From positions 49,078 through 113,077 of the forward strand of contig SCFE01000092.1 of NCBI GenBank assembly GCA_004352715.1: a stretch of 64,000 nucleotides of DNA, written 5' to 3'. Position numbers and translations under genes: made by a program. Under the pieces are notes generated by a model that was not told the origin of the DNA, searched no databases, and worked only from the letters and a program-made list of their open reading frames with translations. Below, piece by piece: positions 1-12,409 of this stretch (position 1 is the first letter of the stretch; each line of letters begins with the position of its first letter). The stretch is from Hofstenia miamia (Eukaryota > Xenacoelomorpha > Acoela).

Positions 1-1037
1 GTATTATTTTAATCAATTTCACTCAAAGAGATTGGTAATGACTTCTATTATATATTAAGCAATACAGTGCAGCTAGATAGTGTACAACAAACACCCATTT
101 CTATGAAATAGAGCTGCACTGAATGAATTGTCCTTGAAAAGCACTTTAAGTTCGTAATAATCTACTGATACATTGTTCGCAGTTTACAATAAAAATATTG
201 ATCAAATCGGAAATCAACAAACACTGCTACATAGGGCTATTGTTGTGTAGGGAATGATATATATTTTATTACTACAGCGTCAAAATTGACTTCACAGTAA
301 CCTTCCGAAGTTACTCTACTCCAAGGTTAAAATTGCTTTACTCTAGACAGGTCAATGACATAATTTCAAATATCAAAGGAAGCTCTAATCCTTTGTTTAC
401 ATAAAGCAAATATTGAAATGCTATTAAAGTGGTATGTTTTTATCAATTATATTTATCGCTCTAAAAATAGGGAAAATTTGGGCTGTCTAAATATATAAAG
501 TTGAGAGCTAAAATATAAAAAGTGAAGAAGAGACAAAGAAGAATGCTATAATGTATAAGGATAAGCTCAGTCAAATATAGTAGATGCACTATTTTTAGAC
601 GGATGCCAAACTAATAATATATCAGAAAATCATCCAAACATATAAAATGCACTATTTTGTAGAGGATATTATAGTGGACTTTATGCGTCATATTGTATAT
701 ATCCTCGACTATAGCTATCACTGAATGCAAACATATAGTAACACAAATGTAAATAAAATATATTTATCTAATATCAACAATTTCAATTCCATAAATTCTC
801 AAAATCGCATTAACAACAGTGATTTAATTATATTTGAAATCACTACTGAAATTTCAAGCAAATTTCAGAAATATAATATTTGTAAAATTCCTAATAGTAT
901 AGTTTCAATAAAATCTATTATAGATAATACTTCAGTCCTTTAATTATCTAATAAATATCAAATAAAATTTCATACCTTGAAAATATGTCAAAGCTTAATA
1001 TTCTTACGGACTATATGTCATTTCTAATGTTAACTTA
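1..1037. other. AT-rich flank, no gene seen
   Basis: No recognisable gene, RNA or repeat. A 72-codon open frame at 725-943 is dominated by Asn, Ile and Ser, as expected for chance translation of AT-rich DNA, and matches no family I know. The stretch ends at an assembly gap. Confidence 0.5.
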
Positions 1038-1847
1038 NNNNNNNNNNNNNNNNNNNNNNNNNNNNNNNNNNNNNNNNNNNNNNNNNNNNNNNNNNNNNNN
1101 NNNNNNNNNNNNNNNNNNNNNNNNNNNNNNNNNNNNNNNNNNNNNNNNNNNNNNNNNNNNNNNNNNNNNNNNNNNNNNNNNNNNNNNNNNNNNNNNNNNN
1201 NNNNNNNNNNNNNNNNNNNNNNNNNNNNNNNNNNNNNNNNNNNNNNNNNNNNNNNNNNNNNNNNNNNNNNNNNNNNNNNNNNNNNNNNNNNNNNNNNNNN
1301 NNNNNNNNNNNNNNNNNNNNNNNNNNNNNNNNNNNNNNNNNNNNNNNNNNNNNNNNNNNNNNNNNNNNNNNNNNNNNNNNNNNNNNNNNNNNNNNNNNNN
1401 NNNNNNNNNNNNNNNNNNNNNNNNNNNNNNNNNNNNNNNNNNNNNNNNNNNNNNNNNNNNNNNNNNNNNNNNNNNNNNNNNNNNNNNNNNNNNNNNNNNN
1501 NNNNNNNNNNNNNNNNNNNNNNNNNNNNNNNNNNNNNNNNNNNNNNNNNNNNNNNNNNNNNNNNNNNNNNNNNNNNNNNNNNNNNNNNNNNNNNNNNNNN
1601 NNNNNNNNNNNNNNNNNNNNNNNNNNNNNNNNNNNNNNNNNNNNNNNNNNNNNNNNNNNNNNNNNNNNNNNNNNNNNNNNNNNNNNNNNNNNNNNNNNNN
1701 NNNNNNNNNNNNNNNNNNNNNNNNNNNNNNNNNNNNNNNNNNNNNNNNNNNNNNNNNNNNNNNNNNNNNNNNNNNNNNNNNNNNNNNNNNNNNNNNNNNN
1801 NNNNNNNNNNNNNNNNNNNNNNNNNNNNNNNNNNNNNNNNNNNNNNN
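1038..1847. other. Assembly gap (810 N)
   Basis: Run of N. Open frames reported across it are artefacts of N translation. Because TBCB already appears complete downstream, no missing TBCB exon needs to be placed here. Confidence 0.99.
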
Positions 1848-2015
1848 AGCTTTCGAATTTCAACAATCCGAGAGTGATGGAACATTATATGATATTGCTT
1901 GCCCATTAAAGCCAAAAATAAATTTTATCAATGTATTAAGATAGCTAATAAATCACATTTTAAAGCGCCATCTATCGACAAGCAAAATCTTACTACAAAA
2001 ATATTTCGTCTAATG

Positions 2016-2130
2016 TACGTCAAAAAGATGCAAGCTGTTTGTGCGTCAATTTGAACGATGTGCGTTCAGACGAGCATCTTTTTGACGTATATCAAATGAT
2101 ATACATCAAAGGGTTCTCGTCTGAACGCAC
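2016..2130. repeat. Nested inverted repeats, MITE-like hairpin
   Basis: Two interlocking perfect inverted repeats are visible. TACGTCAAAAAGATGC at 2016-2031 pairs with its reverse complement at 2074-2089. GTGCGTTCAGACGAG at 2060-2074 pairs with its complement at 2116-2130. The arms share base 2074, so the two hairpins are mutually exclusive or chained. The arms are GC-richer than the surroundings. This is typical of a small foldback or MITE remnant; no target-site duplication was identified. Confidence 0.7.
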
Positions 2131-3480
2131 CTTTAGGTATTTTCAATTTTACTAAACAACAATTTGATATTTTTTAGACTTTTCTTTACTTATTCGTCCT
2201 TCAATTATTAAATTTTGGCATACATGGAATAATATACTTTTTTATTGATTTAGTGAATTTTATTATTTTCAAACTCTAACTTTTACTTCATTGTTCTTTT
2301 AGTAATCATAGGATATTGCAATCAATTTCTAATTCAAGGGATTCATTAAGCATCTAAATAAACTTATCATTTAATAAACAATTTTTTTCAATTCTTGAAG
2401 CGCTTTTTTAAAAAATTTGTAGACAAAAGGTTATATTCATAAATACAAAAGCTGTTTGATGCACCTTGAAAATATTTTGGTTAAATGAAATAATGAATTT
2501 AATATTCTGTAAATATTTAAGACCTAAATAACGTCCCCTCGTCTTATGACTGATTGACACTCTGCTTAATTTGTTAACAATAATCGACATTGAGCATTTT
2601 TTTTTGAAAATATGAGTGCGGCGTCAGAATCACTGCAGATAAATTGCTGATACAAGTATATTCCATTCTGATTTGCGGTGTTTTGTAATTAGTAGTACTG
2701 GTAAACAATAATTTTAATCAAATTACTTTAACATTAATTATTAAGTAGAAAAAGTCATTTTTCTGACTAAATTTGTTAATTAAATGAAATTGTAATCAAC
2801 ACAATCAAAGGAGGTTATGAAAATGAATAAATGTAATACTTAATTACTAAAAATGTAAAATAATTATTATATAGTTATAATTCGCATTTGTGTACTAACT
2901 CAACTAAGGAGTATGATTTGCAATGTTAGATTCTTTTAACGCATTAAGTTCATTTAAATATAAATAATGAATGTCGATAAAATTAATTTAGCTGTGTATA
3001 TTGTATAAGATAAAATATACACATATATTACGCTAAGTGCGTAAATTTACTGAGCAATATTTGGTCAAAACACATAATTAGCAGTATTTCCTTCCTGAAA
3101 TTTGTCAGGATCTTCTAATAGTACATTTGTTTTGCACTAAAAAATTTTTCGTTGTTATCATTTTTATGTGCTAGAAACATCAGTTTTTAGCTGTATTGCC
3201 CATCGTACTTAACGATAGTATAGATGTGCAAAAAACACTTAGTTTAGCAACTTTTTCGTAAAATTCACGACAAAGTCAAACAGTTGCTTCGAAATGAAAA
3301 TGCAAAGGCATTCACCAAAAATCAACAGCATGTCAAAGTACCTCTAATTGGTCCTTAACTCGAATTTGTAGTTTCTCTCTAGGCATTCTCAAAGAGCAAT
3401 GGTTATTTCTAAAGTTAAATGATTACTGTAACTATAAATTGTGTCTTTGAAAATACTGCATAATATTATAAAACTTGAAT

Positions 3481-3492
3481 TTTGTTTTAGTA
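3481..3492 (+). promoter_or_regulatory. 3' splice acceptor directly before the TBCB start codon
   Basis: The sequence TTTGTTTTAG ends at 3490 and is followed by TA and then the ATG at 3493. A pyrimidine-rich tract plus AG this close to a start codon is either the end of a 5' UTR intron or a spliced-leader trans-splice acceptor. The DYNC2LI1 gene in this window has the same arrangement. Confidence 0.65.
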
Positions 3493-6400
3493 ATGGAAAA
3501 AATCAAATTTAACTTAACGCGGGCTCCGAAGCCACTACCACCAAATCAGTATATATTTTGTGAATACTTTCCGAATGATTCAACAGCATCGTTAATTAAC
3601 AATTTACCAATGCGTGTGGGTGTAGCTTCCGTGGAAAATGTCAATGTTATACTGGATAATGGAAAGAGAATTCCTCTTTCTGGACCAACTTTTGCCGATA
3701 GCAACCTTAAATCGGGAATGACGTATATAATTGAAGTATGCATTAAATTTTATTAACGCTTCACCGTAACCCATATATTTAATGTTACTTTTCAAATCTA
3801 CTGTAGTATTCTCGGTTTCTTGTGTAATTCTTCATTCAAATTCGGGTAATAAATTCTTAATTTTGTTTGAAATATCTTTTATAATTCAAAAAAACTTTGT
3901 TTCTTTTGAACATTGTTATGGTCGTTAGATTTAGTTTATAATTTACCTTCAGATGCGAAATTTTTTTTTTCAGAATCATATAATCCACCATATCAATTTA
4001 AATAGTAATATCTCGGCATTTTCTACTGCATTGTTTCAAATGTAATGTATTAAGTGGTTCCCTTCTGGCAAAAAACGCAGTCATCTATGTTATCATTTCC
4101 CTAAACAGTTGTGCAAACTCAGTACATTTCTAAAAGTAGTGTCTAGTTTAGGTAATTACGGGAGCTACAATTACATGATTAGGCAAATGCTATTAAGGAT
4201 ACCACTAAGAAACATTTTGTGCGTTTGCATGCTCTAATGGAATTCTTCATTTAAAATTTCATATTCTTAGGTCTTTGGGGAAGCGCTTGTGTATGATGGT
4301 AGTAATGATGAAGGAGAAGCATTTCAACTGTCAAAAGAAGAATATGATCAGAGAACAGATTCAGTTAAGCATTACTTAATGAAAAACAAATTAGGCAAAT
4401 ATAGTGAGGAATACATTGCCAAACAGAAAGCTGAAAGAGAAAGACAAGAGCAGGTTTATACCATTCTCAAGAATTCCATTGGTTCGAGATGTGAGGTATA
4501 TTATTTGTTATTACATGTACCAAAAATTTTTATCTATAGGGCTTCATTTTTTATTTCACAAATATATTTTCATTAGCAACAAGTAAATAAGTACATCGAC
4601 GTATCTGTTAATATAAAATTGCAACTTCTCTAAAAGAAATATGAATTGATTTCTCCTAATCAAATAAATTCAATTCAAAGTGATCGCGTAGGGAATCATT
4701 TCTTCAAAGAACGTGATGAAATCTAATAGAAACATGTTTTGCATATGCTCTTGCTTAATTGATTGGAAAACAGATTTTGCTCCATAACTGAAATATATGA
4801 TACAAGAGTGGATTGTTTGAGAGGAATGGTTCACTAGTGTTTCAAACATTGTGTATTCTTGTACGTACGTAACACTGTAAGATTTCGAGTTTATAACCTA
4901 GCTATACATTAGTTCTGACACTGACTAGCCTTAAAATTAAACTCTGACGCGCTTTGAAGTGATTTGTCCTAAGGCTTATATCTGGTTATTTTGAAGTAAG
5001 GTTGGATGAGGGTATATATGTGGTCATTTTGGAGTTTGCCGCATCATTTGTAAGTATGGTTTATATGGCCTGAAGAGCGTGTTGATACTACATAAAGCAA
5101 GGGTGATAAACCAAATTTTTCGAATTGTCATAATTTTAAAAGCTTAAGCTTGAATAAATTCGCAAACTAAATTGAGAAAGCTCAGAATCTTTAATACTCT
5201 AACTCAAATAAAAATGCAGTTGTAGAAACTCTAATTCATATTAAGATTTGAACTAGGCCTTTCTTTATATGGCTATATTCGAACGCTGGGATAAACTATC
5301 AAATTTGTATGAAAAGTGTATGGTAAACAACTTGTTTCCTTAATTTTTGAGTGTATCACTCCGTCAAATATGCTATCATATTATGATCAAATGTCTTATA
5401 TCATAAAAGTATATATCATTTTGATTATTTCCATTGAGCATTATTCAAACAAGCTAATTATTAAACTATAACACCTATTAAATTGAAATAAATTAATTAT
5501 CACGAGTAAGGCCAACCGCACACAGATTTAAATTAAAAACTTAAACTTTTATGAATAAAACTTTTTTTGAAGTTTTGTCAATCACATTATTGATAATGAC
5601 CTTCTCAGTTTTTCTTTCAAAATCGATTTCATAGAAACAACATATGTTGTAGATATATAAATTGAGAAAAAATCGCAAATGCGATTCTGGGTGCTTTCAC
5701 TACAAATTCGCGCTTGTCTGACTGAACTTCTGTCGAGGTATTGAAAAAACTGGCCGAATTTTTAAAGATGTCTGGATTGACTAATACGCATCAATGCAAG
5801 CAGTGAATGCTATAGAATTATAACCAATGTATTGAAAAAAAATTGGAATTTTACGATAATGGTAGCAATGAATACATTAGGTTAGTATTATATTTGATTC
5901 TCTGAAAGGTCCATAAATTTTAAGTTGCATATTAATTTCCACAGGAACGTACTGCGATCGTTTAATGCAGGCGTTGCTCCACCACATGAGACGTTGCTGC
6001 AGCATGACAACACACACCCACATGCATCACTAGAAATTCAACTCAATGTTACACTCGTAAAACAAGCCCATTATTTACCAGACATAGACTATTTCATTAT
6101 TTTTATTGTCCTAGTAGAACAAATGTGAGAGAAATAATTTTTTGGAAATCATTACATCAAATTTATTTGCCTCAAAAAGATGCTAATTCGTGTCTTAGGA
6201 ATTTTATAAAGGCACAAATGAATATTAACTATACCAACAACTTAAAAAGTATTTAATGTGTTCTATTTTTGTTAACTAGTTTCATATTTACATAAAGCAC
6301 ATATGGACGCACGGTCTAAAAACTAGAGCATCAGTTTCCAAATCAATACAAGAAAAAATGTCTCCTAATGTTGGTATTGAGCTCACCGGTGGCGAATCGA

Positions 6401-9400
6401 GATGGATCTCTCCCACCCGGATTATTTTCACAGCCTAAGCTAGTAGCAGAAATTCTAGGTCCCACCCTGCTTTCCCAAAAATGGCTTTTCCTGTGTTGAT
6501 TGCGTTTTTCTTCCATATCAGGAATGTCCATCGTTTTTAAGTACATGTATAAGAACAAATTTATTTGCATATATTTCATTTACACTAAAACATTGCTGTT
6601 CAATCACATATCTTCATAACACACAAATTGATTTTCAAAAACACTTAACATCTGATAGAGAAAATGTAATGGAATATTCTTATACGAATTACTACATGAA
6701 TTAAGTCCAATTTTAATGGTCAACTTAGGTAATAGCATAAGTTCATTTTGTTGCACAGCTTCTTTGACTTTTTTAACAAGAACTCCGCCATCATCATATT
6801 GGGACACAATAAGTCGAACGTCTTGTAATGCAAACCTGCTCGTAGCCAGCTTCCCCAAGGTGTAAGAACAACATCGGGCGGAGTACACAATTCGCGAAAC
6901 ATTGAACGTCGGATCTTGTTTTTCATGATAGTCACTTTTATTGTTGCTATGAGATTGTCTATCCTTGGGTATTGGGCTCGTATGCGCATGGCGCAATTGT
7001 GGAAAAGATGAGGCAAGAGAAGACTATGAAATAACATGGGATACATTTCTTTTAGAACTTGCCTACTGAAACCATATATGGTGCTGCATTGGTAATACAC
7101 AACAGTATGTTTTCTCGTCTTGCTTATAAAAACTTCATAGCATCGTTGACCGCATACAAAATAACTTGACGATTAGCAGGTGCGTCCAAAAATTTGCACT
7201 GCAACAGGTAGGTAACTTCTGGATTATCAATGTCGCCAACTAGCACGTTTAAAAATTTCATATCTTTCACTTCGCTTTTATCAAGTACCATAAAGATTTG
7301 TTTGTCGTGAAGCATTACTTGGATTTTCTCCTTTTCCTTCGTTGCTATTGCATCAAGCGATTTTGGCAAGTTGACTGACGTGGAAGCGGGTGGCCAATAT
7401 TGGAAAACAAAGTTCATAGTTCATTAAGTATCNCTAGAAATTCAACTCAATGTTACACTCGTAAAACAAGCCCATTATTTACCAGACATAGACTATTTCA
7501 TTATTTTTATTGTCCTAGTAGAACAAATGTGAGAGAAATAATTTTTTGGAAATCATTACATCAAATTTATTTGCCTCAAAAAGATGCTAATTCGTGTCTT
7601 AGGAATTTTATAAAGGCACAAATGAATATTAACTATACCAACAACTTAAAAAGTATTTAATGTGTTCTATTTTTGTTAACTAGTTTCATATTTACATAAA
7701 GCACATATGGACGCACGGTCTAAAAACTAGAGCATCAGTTTCCAAATCAATACAAGAAAAAATGTCTCCTAATGTTGGTATTGAGCTCACCGGTGGCGAA
7801 TCGAGATGGATCTCTCCCACCCGGATTATTTTCACAGCCTAAGCTAGTAGCAGAAATTCTAGGTCCCACCCTGCTTTCCCAAAAATGGCTTTTCCTGTGT
7901 TGATTGCGTTTTTCTTCCATATCAGGAATGTCCATCGTTTTTAAGTACATGTATAAGAACAAATTTATTTGCATATATTTCATTTACACTAAAACATTGC
8001 TGTTCAATCACATATCTTCATAACACACAAATTGATTTTCAAAAACACTTAACATCTGATAGAGAAAATGTAATGGAATATTCTTATACGAATTACTACA
8101 TGAATTAAGTCCAATTTTAATGGTCAACTTAGGTAATAGCATAAGTTCATTTTGTTGCACAGCTTCTTTGACTTTTTTAACAAGAACTCCGCCATCATCA
8201 TATTGGGACACAATAAGTCGAACGTCTTGTAATGCAAACCTGCTCGTAGCCAGCTTCCCCAAGGTGTAAGAACAACATCGGGCGGAGTACACAATTCGCG
8301 AAACATTGAACGTCGGATCTTGTTTTTCATGATAGTCACTTTTATTGTTGCTATGAGATTGTCTATCCTTGGGTATTGGGCTCGTATGCGCATGGCGCAA
8401 TTGTGGAAAAGATGAGGCAAGAGAAGACTATGAAATAACATGGGATACATTTCTTTTAGAACTTGCCTACTGAAACCATATATGGTGCTGCATTGGTAAT
8501 ACACAACAGTATGTTTTCTCGTCTTGCTTATAAAAACTTCATAGCATCGTTGACCGCATACAAAATAACTTGACGATTAGCAGGTGCGTCCAAAAATTTG
8601 CACTGCAACAGGTAGGTAACTTCTGGATTATCAATGTCGCCAACTAGCACGTTTAAAAATTTCATATCTTTCACTTCGCTTTTATCAAGTACCATAAAGA
8701 TTTGTTTGTCGTGAAGCATTACTTGGATTTTCTCCTTTTCCTTCGTTGCTATTGCATCAAGCGATTTTGGCAAGTTGACTGACGTGGAAGCGGGTGGCCA
8801 ATATTGGAAAACAAAGTTCATAGTTCATTAAGTATCTTCATAAGCAATAAGTTTGACGACTTGTAATTAGGCATCAATGTTACAAAATGGCGAATTTAAG
8901 TGCGAAAAATTGATGTCATTTTCTTTCCGATTGTCAGCTCATTTCTGTTTGGGTGCCCAGTTGTTTTTTAATACATATACTACATTTCATTAGTGTTTTT
9001 TGCAATTGACCAATATGGAAAAACAACTGCATTTTGGTAAACTCATTTTTAGTGTAGAAGTGTAGTCAACTATTTAACGAATTCAAATGCTAAGTGGGTG
9101 CCTGCCTTAAACAGGATGTTAGAAAGCAACAATCGGTTAAGATAACCCAAATTATCCCAATATTTGAGAGTGCATATTTATATAATGTGGGTAATTCAAA
9201 GTAATACCTGATGCCAAAAATATGCTTCATTGACACAAATACGACTTTATTCATGCGCTGCTTTAAAGTATAGGCTGAACAATCAATAGTAAAGAAAAAT
9301 TTGAAATGTATCAACTTTACCTTCAGTTTAGTGTGCTTTAAAAAACATGATACATTGTAAAAAAATCTGAATATTGTGCAGTTGGGAATAATGTTTTTAG

Positions 9401-9880
9401 GCACTATGTGTATTCTTTTGTATTTCTATCGTATTAATGCGAAGCTACTAAGATCTATAGTTTAGGATTTTATTATTGGCATGCGAAATTTGTACGATCA
9501 CTACATTTGACGTACATAAAGTGCAATTGCTAATTATATTACACTTCATTATTATATTTAATGTTATTCATATAAAAAGCTTTCAGTAGAATAATTTTTA
9601 ATTCAAATTGTTTCTATTTATTTTTTATTATATACGTATGTGTGTGATATTTTAGCTAGATAATGGTCACCGTGGCATTTTACGGTATATTGGTGAACCT
9701 GAATTTGCTCCCGGTTTTTGGGTTGGAGTTGAACTAGATGAACCATATGGGAAAAATGATGGAAGCGTAAAAGGCCAAAGTTATTTTAAATGTACAGAAA
9801 AATATGGAGTATTCAAAAAAATCGATTCGGTCAAAGTCGGTGATTACCCTCCACTAGATGATGAACTAGATGAGATTTAG
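3493..9880 (+). CDS. TBCB: Tubulin-folding cofactor B, three exons, complete
   Basis: TBCB is a cytosolic alpha-tubulin chaperone that works with cofactor E in tubulin dimer folding and disassembly. Exons are 3493-3735, 4271-4495 and 9656-9880, all phase 0 with GT-AG introns, giving 230 aa (human about 244). Exon 1 (residues 1-81) aligns loosely with the N-terminal ubiquitin-like fold and is the least conserved part. Exon 2 carries the TBCB linker signature FQLSKEEYDQRTDSVKHYL, then a Lys/Glu-rich helix and GSRCE, the start of the CAP-Gly domain. Exon 3 completes CAP-Gly with the hallmark EPYGKNDGSV and ends in the acidic DELDEI tail. The junction GSRCE/LDNGHRG makes the first CAP-Gly loop about four residues shorter than in human; a missed micro-exon is possible. 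Intron 2 is 5160 bp and holds transposon debris. The ATG at 3493 was chosen because a splice acceptor ends 2 bases upstream. Identity is secure from the last two exons; exon 1 is an inference from position and fold pattern. Confidence 0.9.
5925..6300 (+). mobile_element. mariner transposase remnant
   Basis: The frame at 5925-6128 contains HETLLQHDNTHPHASL, matching the second catalytic Asp block of mariner transposases (HDN-x-PH), followed by LPDIDYF in place of the usual PD-x-x-PSDY block. Only this C-terminal part survives and later frames are broken. It lies in TBCB intron 2. Its 3' half from 6030 is repeated at 7434 as part of a larger duplication. Confidence 0.7.
6030..7432. repeat. First copy of 1403-bp direct repeat flanking a single N
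   Basis: Bases 6030-7432 recur at 7434-8836 with a constant 1404-base offset and no difference that I noticed. The copies are separated by one N at 7433. The repeat holds the end of the mariner remnant and the hAT transposase remnant. It is best explained as overlapping contig ends left unmerged by the scaffolder. Confidence 0.9.
6604..7420 (-). pseudogene. hAT-type transposase remnant (DUF659-like), copy 1
   Basis: On the minus strand, three overlapping open frames (7124-7417, 6720-7100 and 6604-6996) together resemble the central part of hAT-like transposases with a DUF659 region. Visible pieces are FLNVLVGDIDNPEVTYLL with a later VNDAM, then a block around NAAPYM, LKEMYPMLFH, IRAQYPRIDNLIATIK and WGSWLRAG. 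The last is equivalent to the family's TRWGTWL motif. Frame changes and stops separate the pieces, so it is not a working gene. It sits antisense inside TBCB intron 2. Confidence 0.7.
7434..8836. repeat. Second copy of 1403-bp direct repeat
   Basis: Partner of 6030-7432 after the lone N at 7433. After 8836 the sequence continues into unique intron DNA that includes the probable upstream part of the hAT remnant. Confidence 0.9.
8008..8824 (-). pseudogene. hAT-type transposase remnant, copy 2
   Basis: Carries the same open frames as the 6604-7420 remnant, shifted by 1404 bases (8528-8821, 8124-8504 and 8008-8400). I saw no difference between the copies, so they carry identical frame breaks. 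That argues for one genomic element represented twice. Confidence 0.7.
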
Positions 9881-9893
9881 GGCAGTAATGTTT

Positions 9894-9899
9894 AATAAA
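9894..9899 (+). terminator. Poly(A) signal AATAAA of TBCB
   Basis: A canonical AATAAA starts 14 bases after the TBCB stop codon, implying a very short 3' UTR. Confidence 0.6.
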
Positions 9900-10213
9900 T
9901 GTTTGATTTTTGGTAATCTTAAATTTAATTAATTTTTATTAAATATCACACAAAGTTGTCGAAGCTAAGTAACATGGATAATAGTTTTAAGAACGCTGAC
10001 TTTTCTAATATATTCTTTTGTTATTTAGATATCAATGTTTTCATTTTTTACTTATAATTTTTAATCGTTTAAAAGTTTGAAGCATAAAATAATTAAATTC
10101 CAATTCAAATATCTTTTTTAAAAGATGTTTACCATCGTAATAGTGACTGTATTTTCAGTTCATGAGTTAGTTGAATCTATTTGAATTTTAAGAATTGAAG
10201 CATGCACCTCAAA

Positions 10214-10463
10214 TTAATAAAAATTGTTCGGGGCTATTTTTCTTAAAACGGAAACCGGAATCCGGAAAAGACGAGTTAATTTTTATTAAACATAGCATTT
10301 TATTGAAGTAGGCAAGAATTTGAAAGGGTGCAAGGACTACAGAGTGCCGTTGACCCATCATTGCAAGAATAATTTACTACTGTCCAGACATAATTTTAAG
10401 ATAACAAAAATCATTAATTTCAAATTTTATTTATGAAAAATCACAAAATATTTAGAAAATTCA
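10214..10463. repeat. 250-bp direct repeat left of a 21-N gap
   Basis: The 250 bases here recur at 10485-10734 with one difference noticed (CATAGCATTT versus CATATCATTT). The gap at 10464-10484 lies exactly between them. No coding content. Probably unmerged, slightly heterozygous contig ends. Confidence 0.9.
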
Positions 10464-10484
10464 NNNNNNNNNNNNNNNNNNNNN

Positions 10485-10734
10485 TTAATAAAAATTGTTC
10501 GGGGCTATTTTTCTTAAAACGGAAACCGGAATCCGGAAAAGACGAGTTAATTTTTATTAAACATATCATTTTATTGAAGTAGGCAAGAATTTGAAAGGGT
10601 GCAAGGACTACAGAGTGCCGTTGACCCATCATTGCAAGAATAATTTACTACTGTCCAGACATAATTTTAAGATAACAAAAATCATTAATTTCAAATTTTA
10701 TTTATGAAAAATCACAAAATATTTAGAAAATTCA
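10485..10734. repeat. 250-bp direct repeat right of a 21-N gap
   Basis: Partner of 10214-10463. Confidence 0.9.
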
Positions 10735-10984
10735 GTGTACGTGTCAAATCTGTTTTAGCATTTTGTTCGAAATAATATTTTAAAAAGCTTAAAATTTTTA
10801 AGTTTTTTGATAAATATTAAAAAGAAATGCACCATTATTTTTGTGATATGTCACTGCCTCATAGTTTGTGTTTCGTTAAGTTATCATTGAGGCTGTAGCA
10901 CGTTTTTTGCAAAGATTTAGCTTAGGTTAAAATGTTAGAATATATTATAATAAACTCATTAACATTTATCATCTAGGTTGGTAA

Positions 10985-11209
10985 GGCCACGGTTAGACTA
11001 GTGATTTGCTCAAAAGTGATCTATCACATTTTGAGGGAATCGCACGTCTAACTACCCGAGATAATTAGCGATGTGACGATCACGAAGAAATCGTGCGCGT
11101 TCGATTTCCTTGTGATCGTCACATCACTAATTAACTAGGGTGGTTAGACGTGCAACGCTTTCAAAAGTGACAGATCACTTTTAACCAATCACCTAGTCTA
11201 ACCGTGGCC
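10985..11209. mobile_element. 225-bp palindromic MITE
   Basis: The ends are a perfect 17-bp terminal inverted repeat, GGCCACGGTTAGACTAG at 10985-11001 and its complement at 11193-11209. The interior is also largely palindromic: CACGTCTAAC pairs with GTTAGACGTG, and the central arms read GTGACGATCAC and GTGATCGTCAC. No coding capacity. No clear target-site duplication is visible, so the superfamily is unknown. Confidence 0.85.
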
Positions 11210-12400
11210 GAAGAGCTAAAAATTTGGCCAATCTCAGGGCAACTTCATTTGAAGCATATATAAAACAGACTTTAATGAATTTTTTTAAAATGAAATTACA
11301 GTTCCATTTTGTATCAGATGGGGCAAGAGAAATGTTTTAGGGCTGGTGCTATAATCTAAAATGTTTTCAATTCAAAAAGTCTCGCTCAGATTAGCAAAGT
11401 AGATGTTGAATTTTTGAATATCTAAAAGTTGTACGTGTATACTTTTATTGGAAAAGGAGTGAGGTCATCTGCCCCTGAAGCCCTATGCATCCACCACTGA
11501 GAACTACACTTTGCTTTTTGTAAGTCAGGTAGCTTAATAAAATACGATCGTTGGGATTTTCACCTTGAATTTAATAGGAATGTCACTGAACTTAAATTAA
11601 ACATTATTCATCAAACCTCATAATTTATAAATTCTTAACTTAATGCATCAAGAATTGGGCGTTATTGGACTTTGGGGATCCAGTTTGAATGACGTCATTA
11701 AATAAAATTTAATTCTCAACATTAAAAATTTAAAGAATTAATCAACTAGTGAAATGAAATGCAATTCAATGTTTCAGTCAGAGAGTAGGATTGGAGATTA
11801 ATAATTGTTTTATGATGTCATTCCAACCGAGTCCTTGATATTACTATAATACCCTAGAATTTAGACCAGGCTTGGCACAGCTTTATTACAAAGTAATAAT
11901 GAAATACTGTTTAAGTATGTTAATAAAATTATACCTGATTTTTACATGATTAAGTTCTCCAGATTGCTTATAACCTGTCCAGGTATCGGATTTGGAAAAC
12001 CGCAACATGAAGCATTACACAGAAGTTGGATTTAATGTTGGTCTCAATTCGTGTTTAGGAAAGTAGCACGCATATGCTTACCAGTTTTTGAAAAACACAA
12101 ACGGGACACTTTGTCCTTTAAGAAAAATATTTATTATTTTTTTTGTACACAAACTTTTATTATCAAAATTTTTACAAGATTATGATAATCAACCCAATCA
12201 ATATTACAATGATTAAGAAAAATTACCTACAAATTTATACAATGAATTTAATATAATTTTCAGCATACTTTATTCCAATCTAAAAGGTACCTGTATTTAA
12301 ATTTGCGACATATTGAAGTAAACTTCCTAAAATACAGATCTTCAGCATAAAAAACAATAGGTTTATTGAACGTCCTGTAGAAGAAGCTATAAAGAGAGTA
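11210..12400. other. Intergenic, nothing recognised
   Basis: AT-rich sequence without a supportable gene or repeat boundary. Confidence 0.4.
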
Positions 12401-12409
12401 GAGGAGATG

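Noticed and set aside
985-1944. Open frames of about 300 codons spanning 1004-1944
   Set aside because: Almost entirely N; they are artefacts of the assembly gap.
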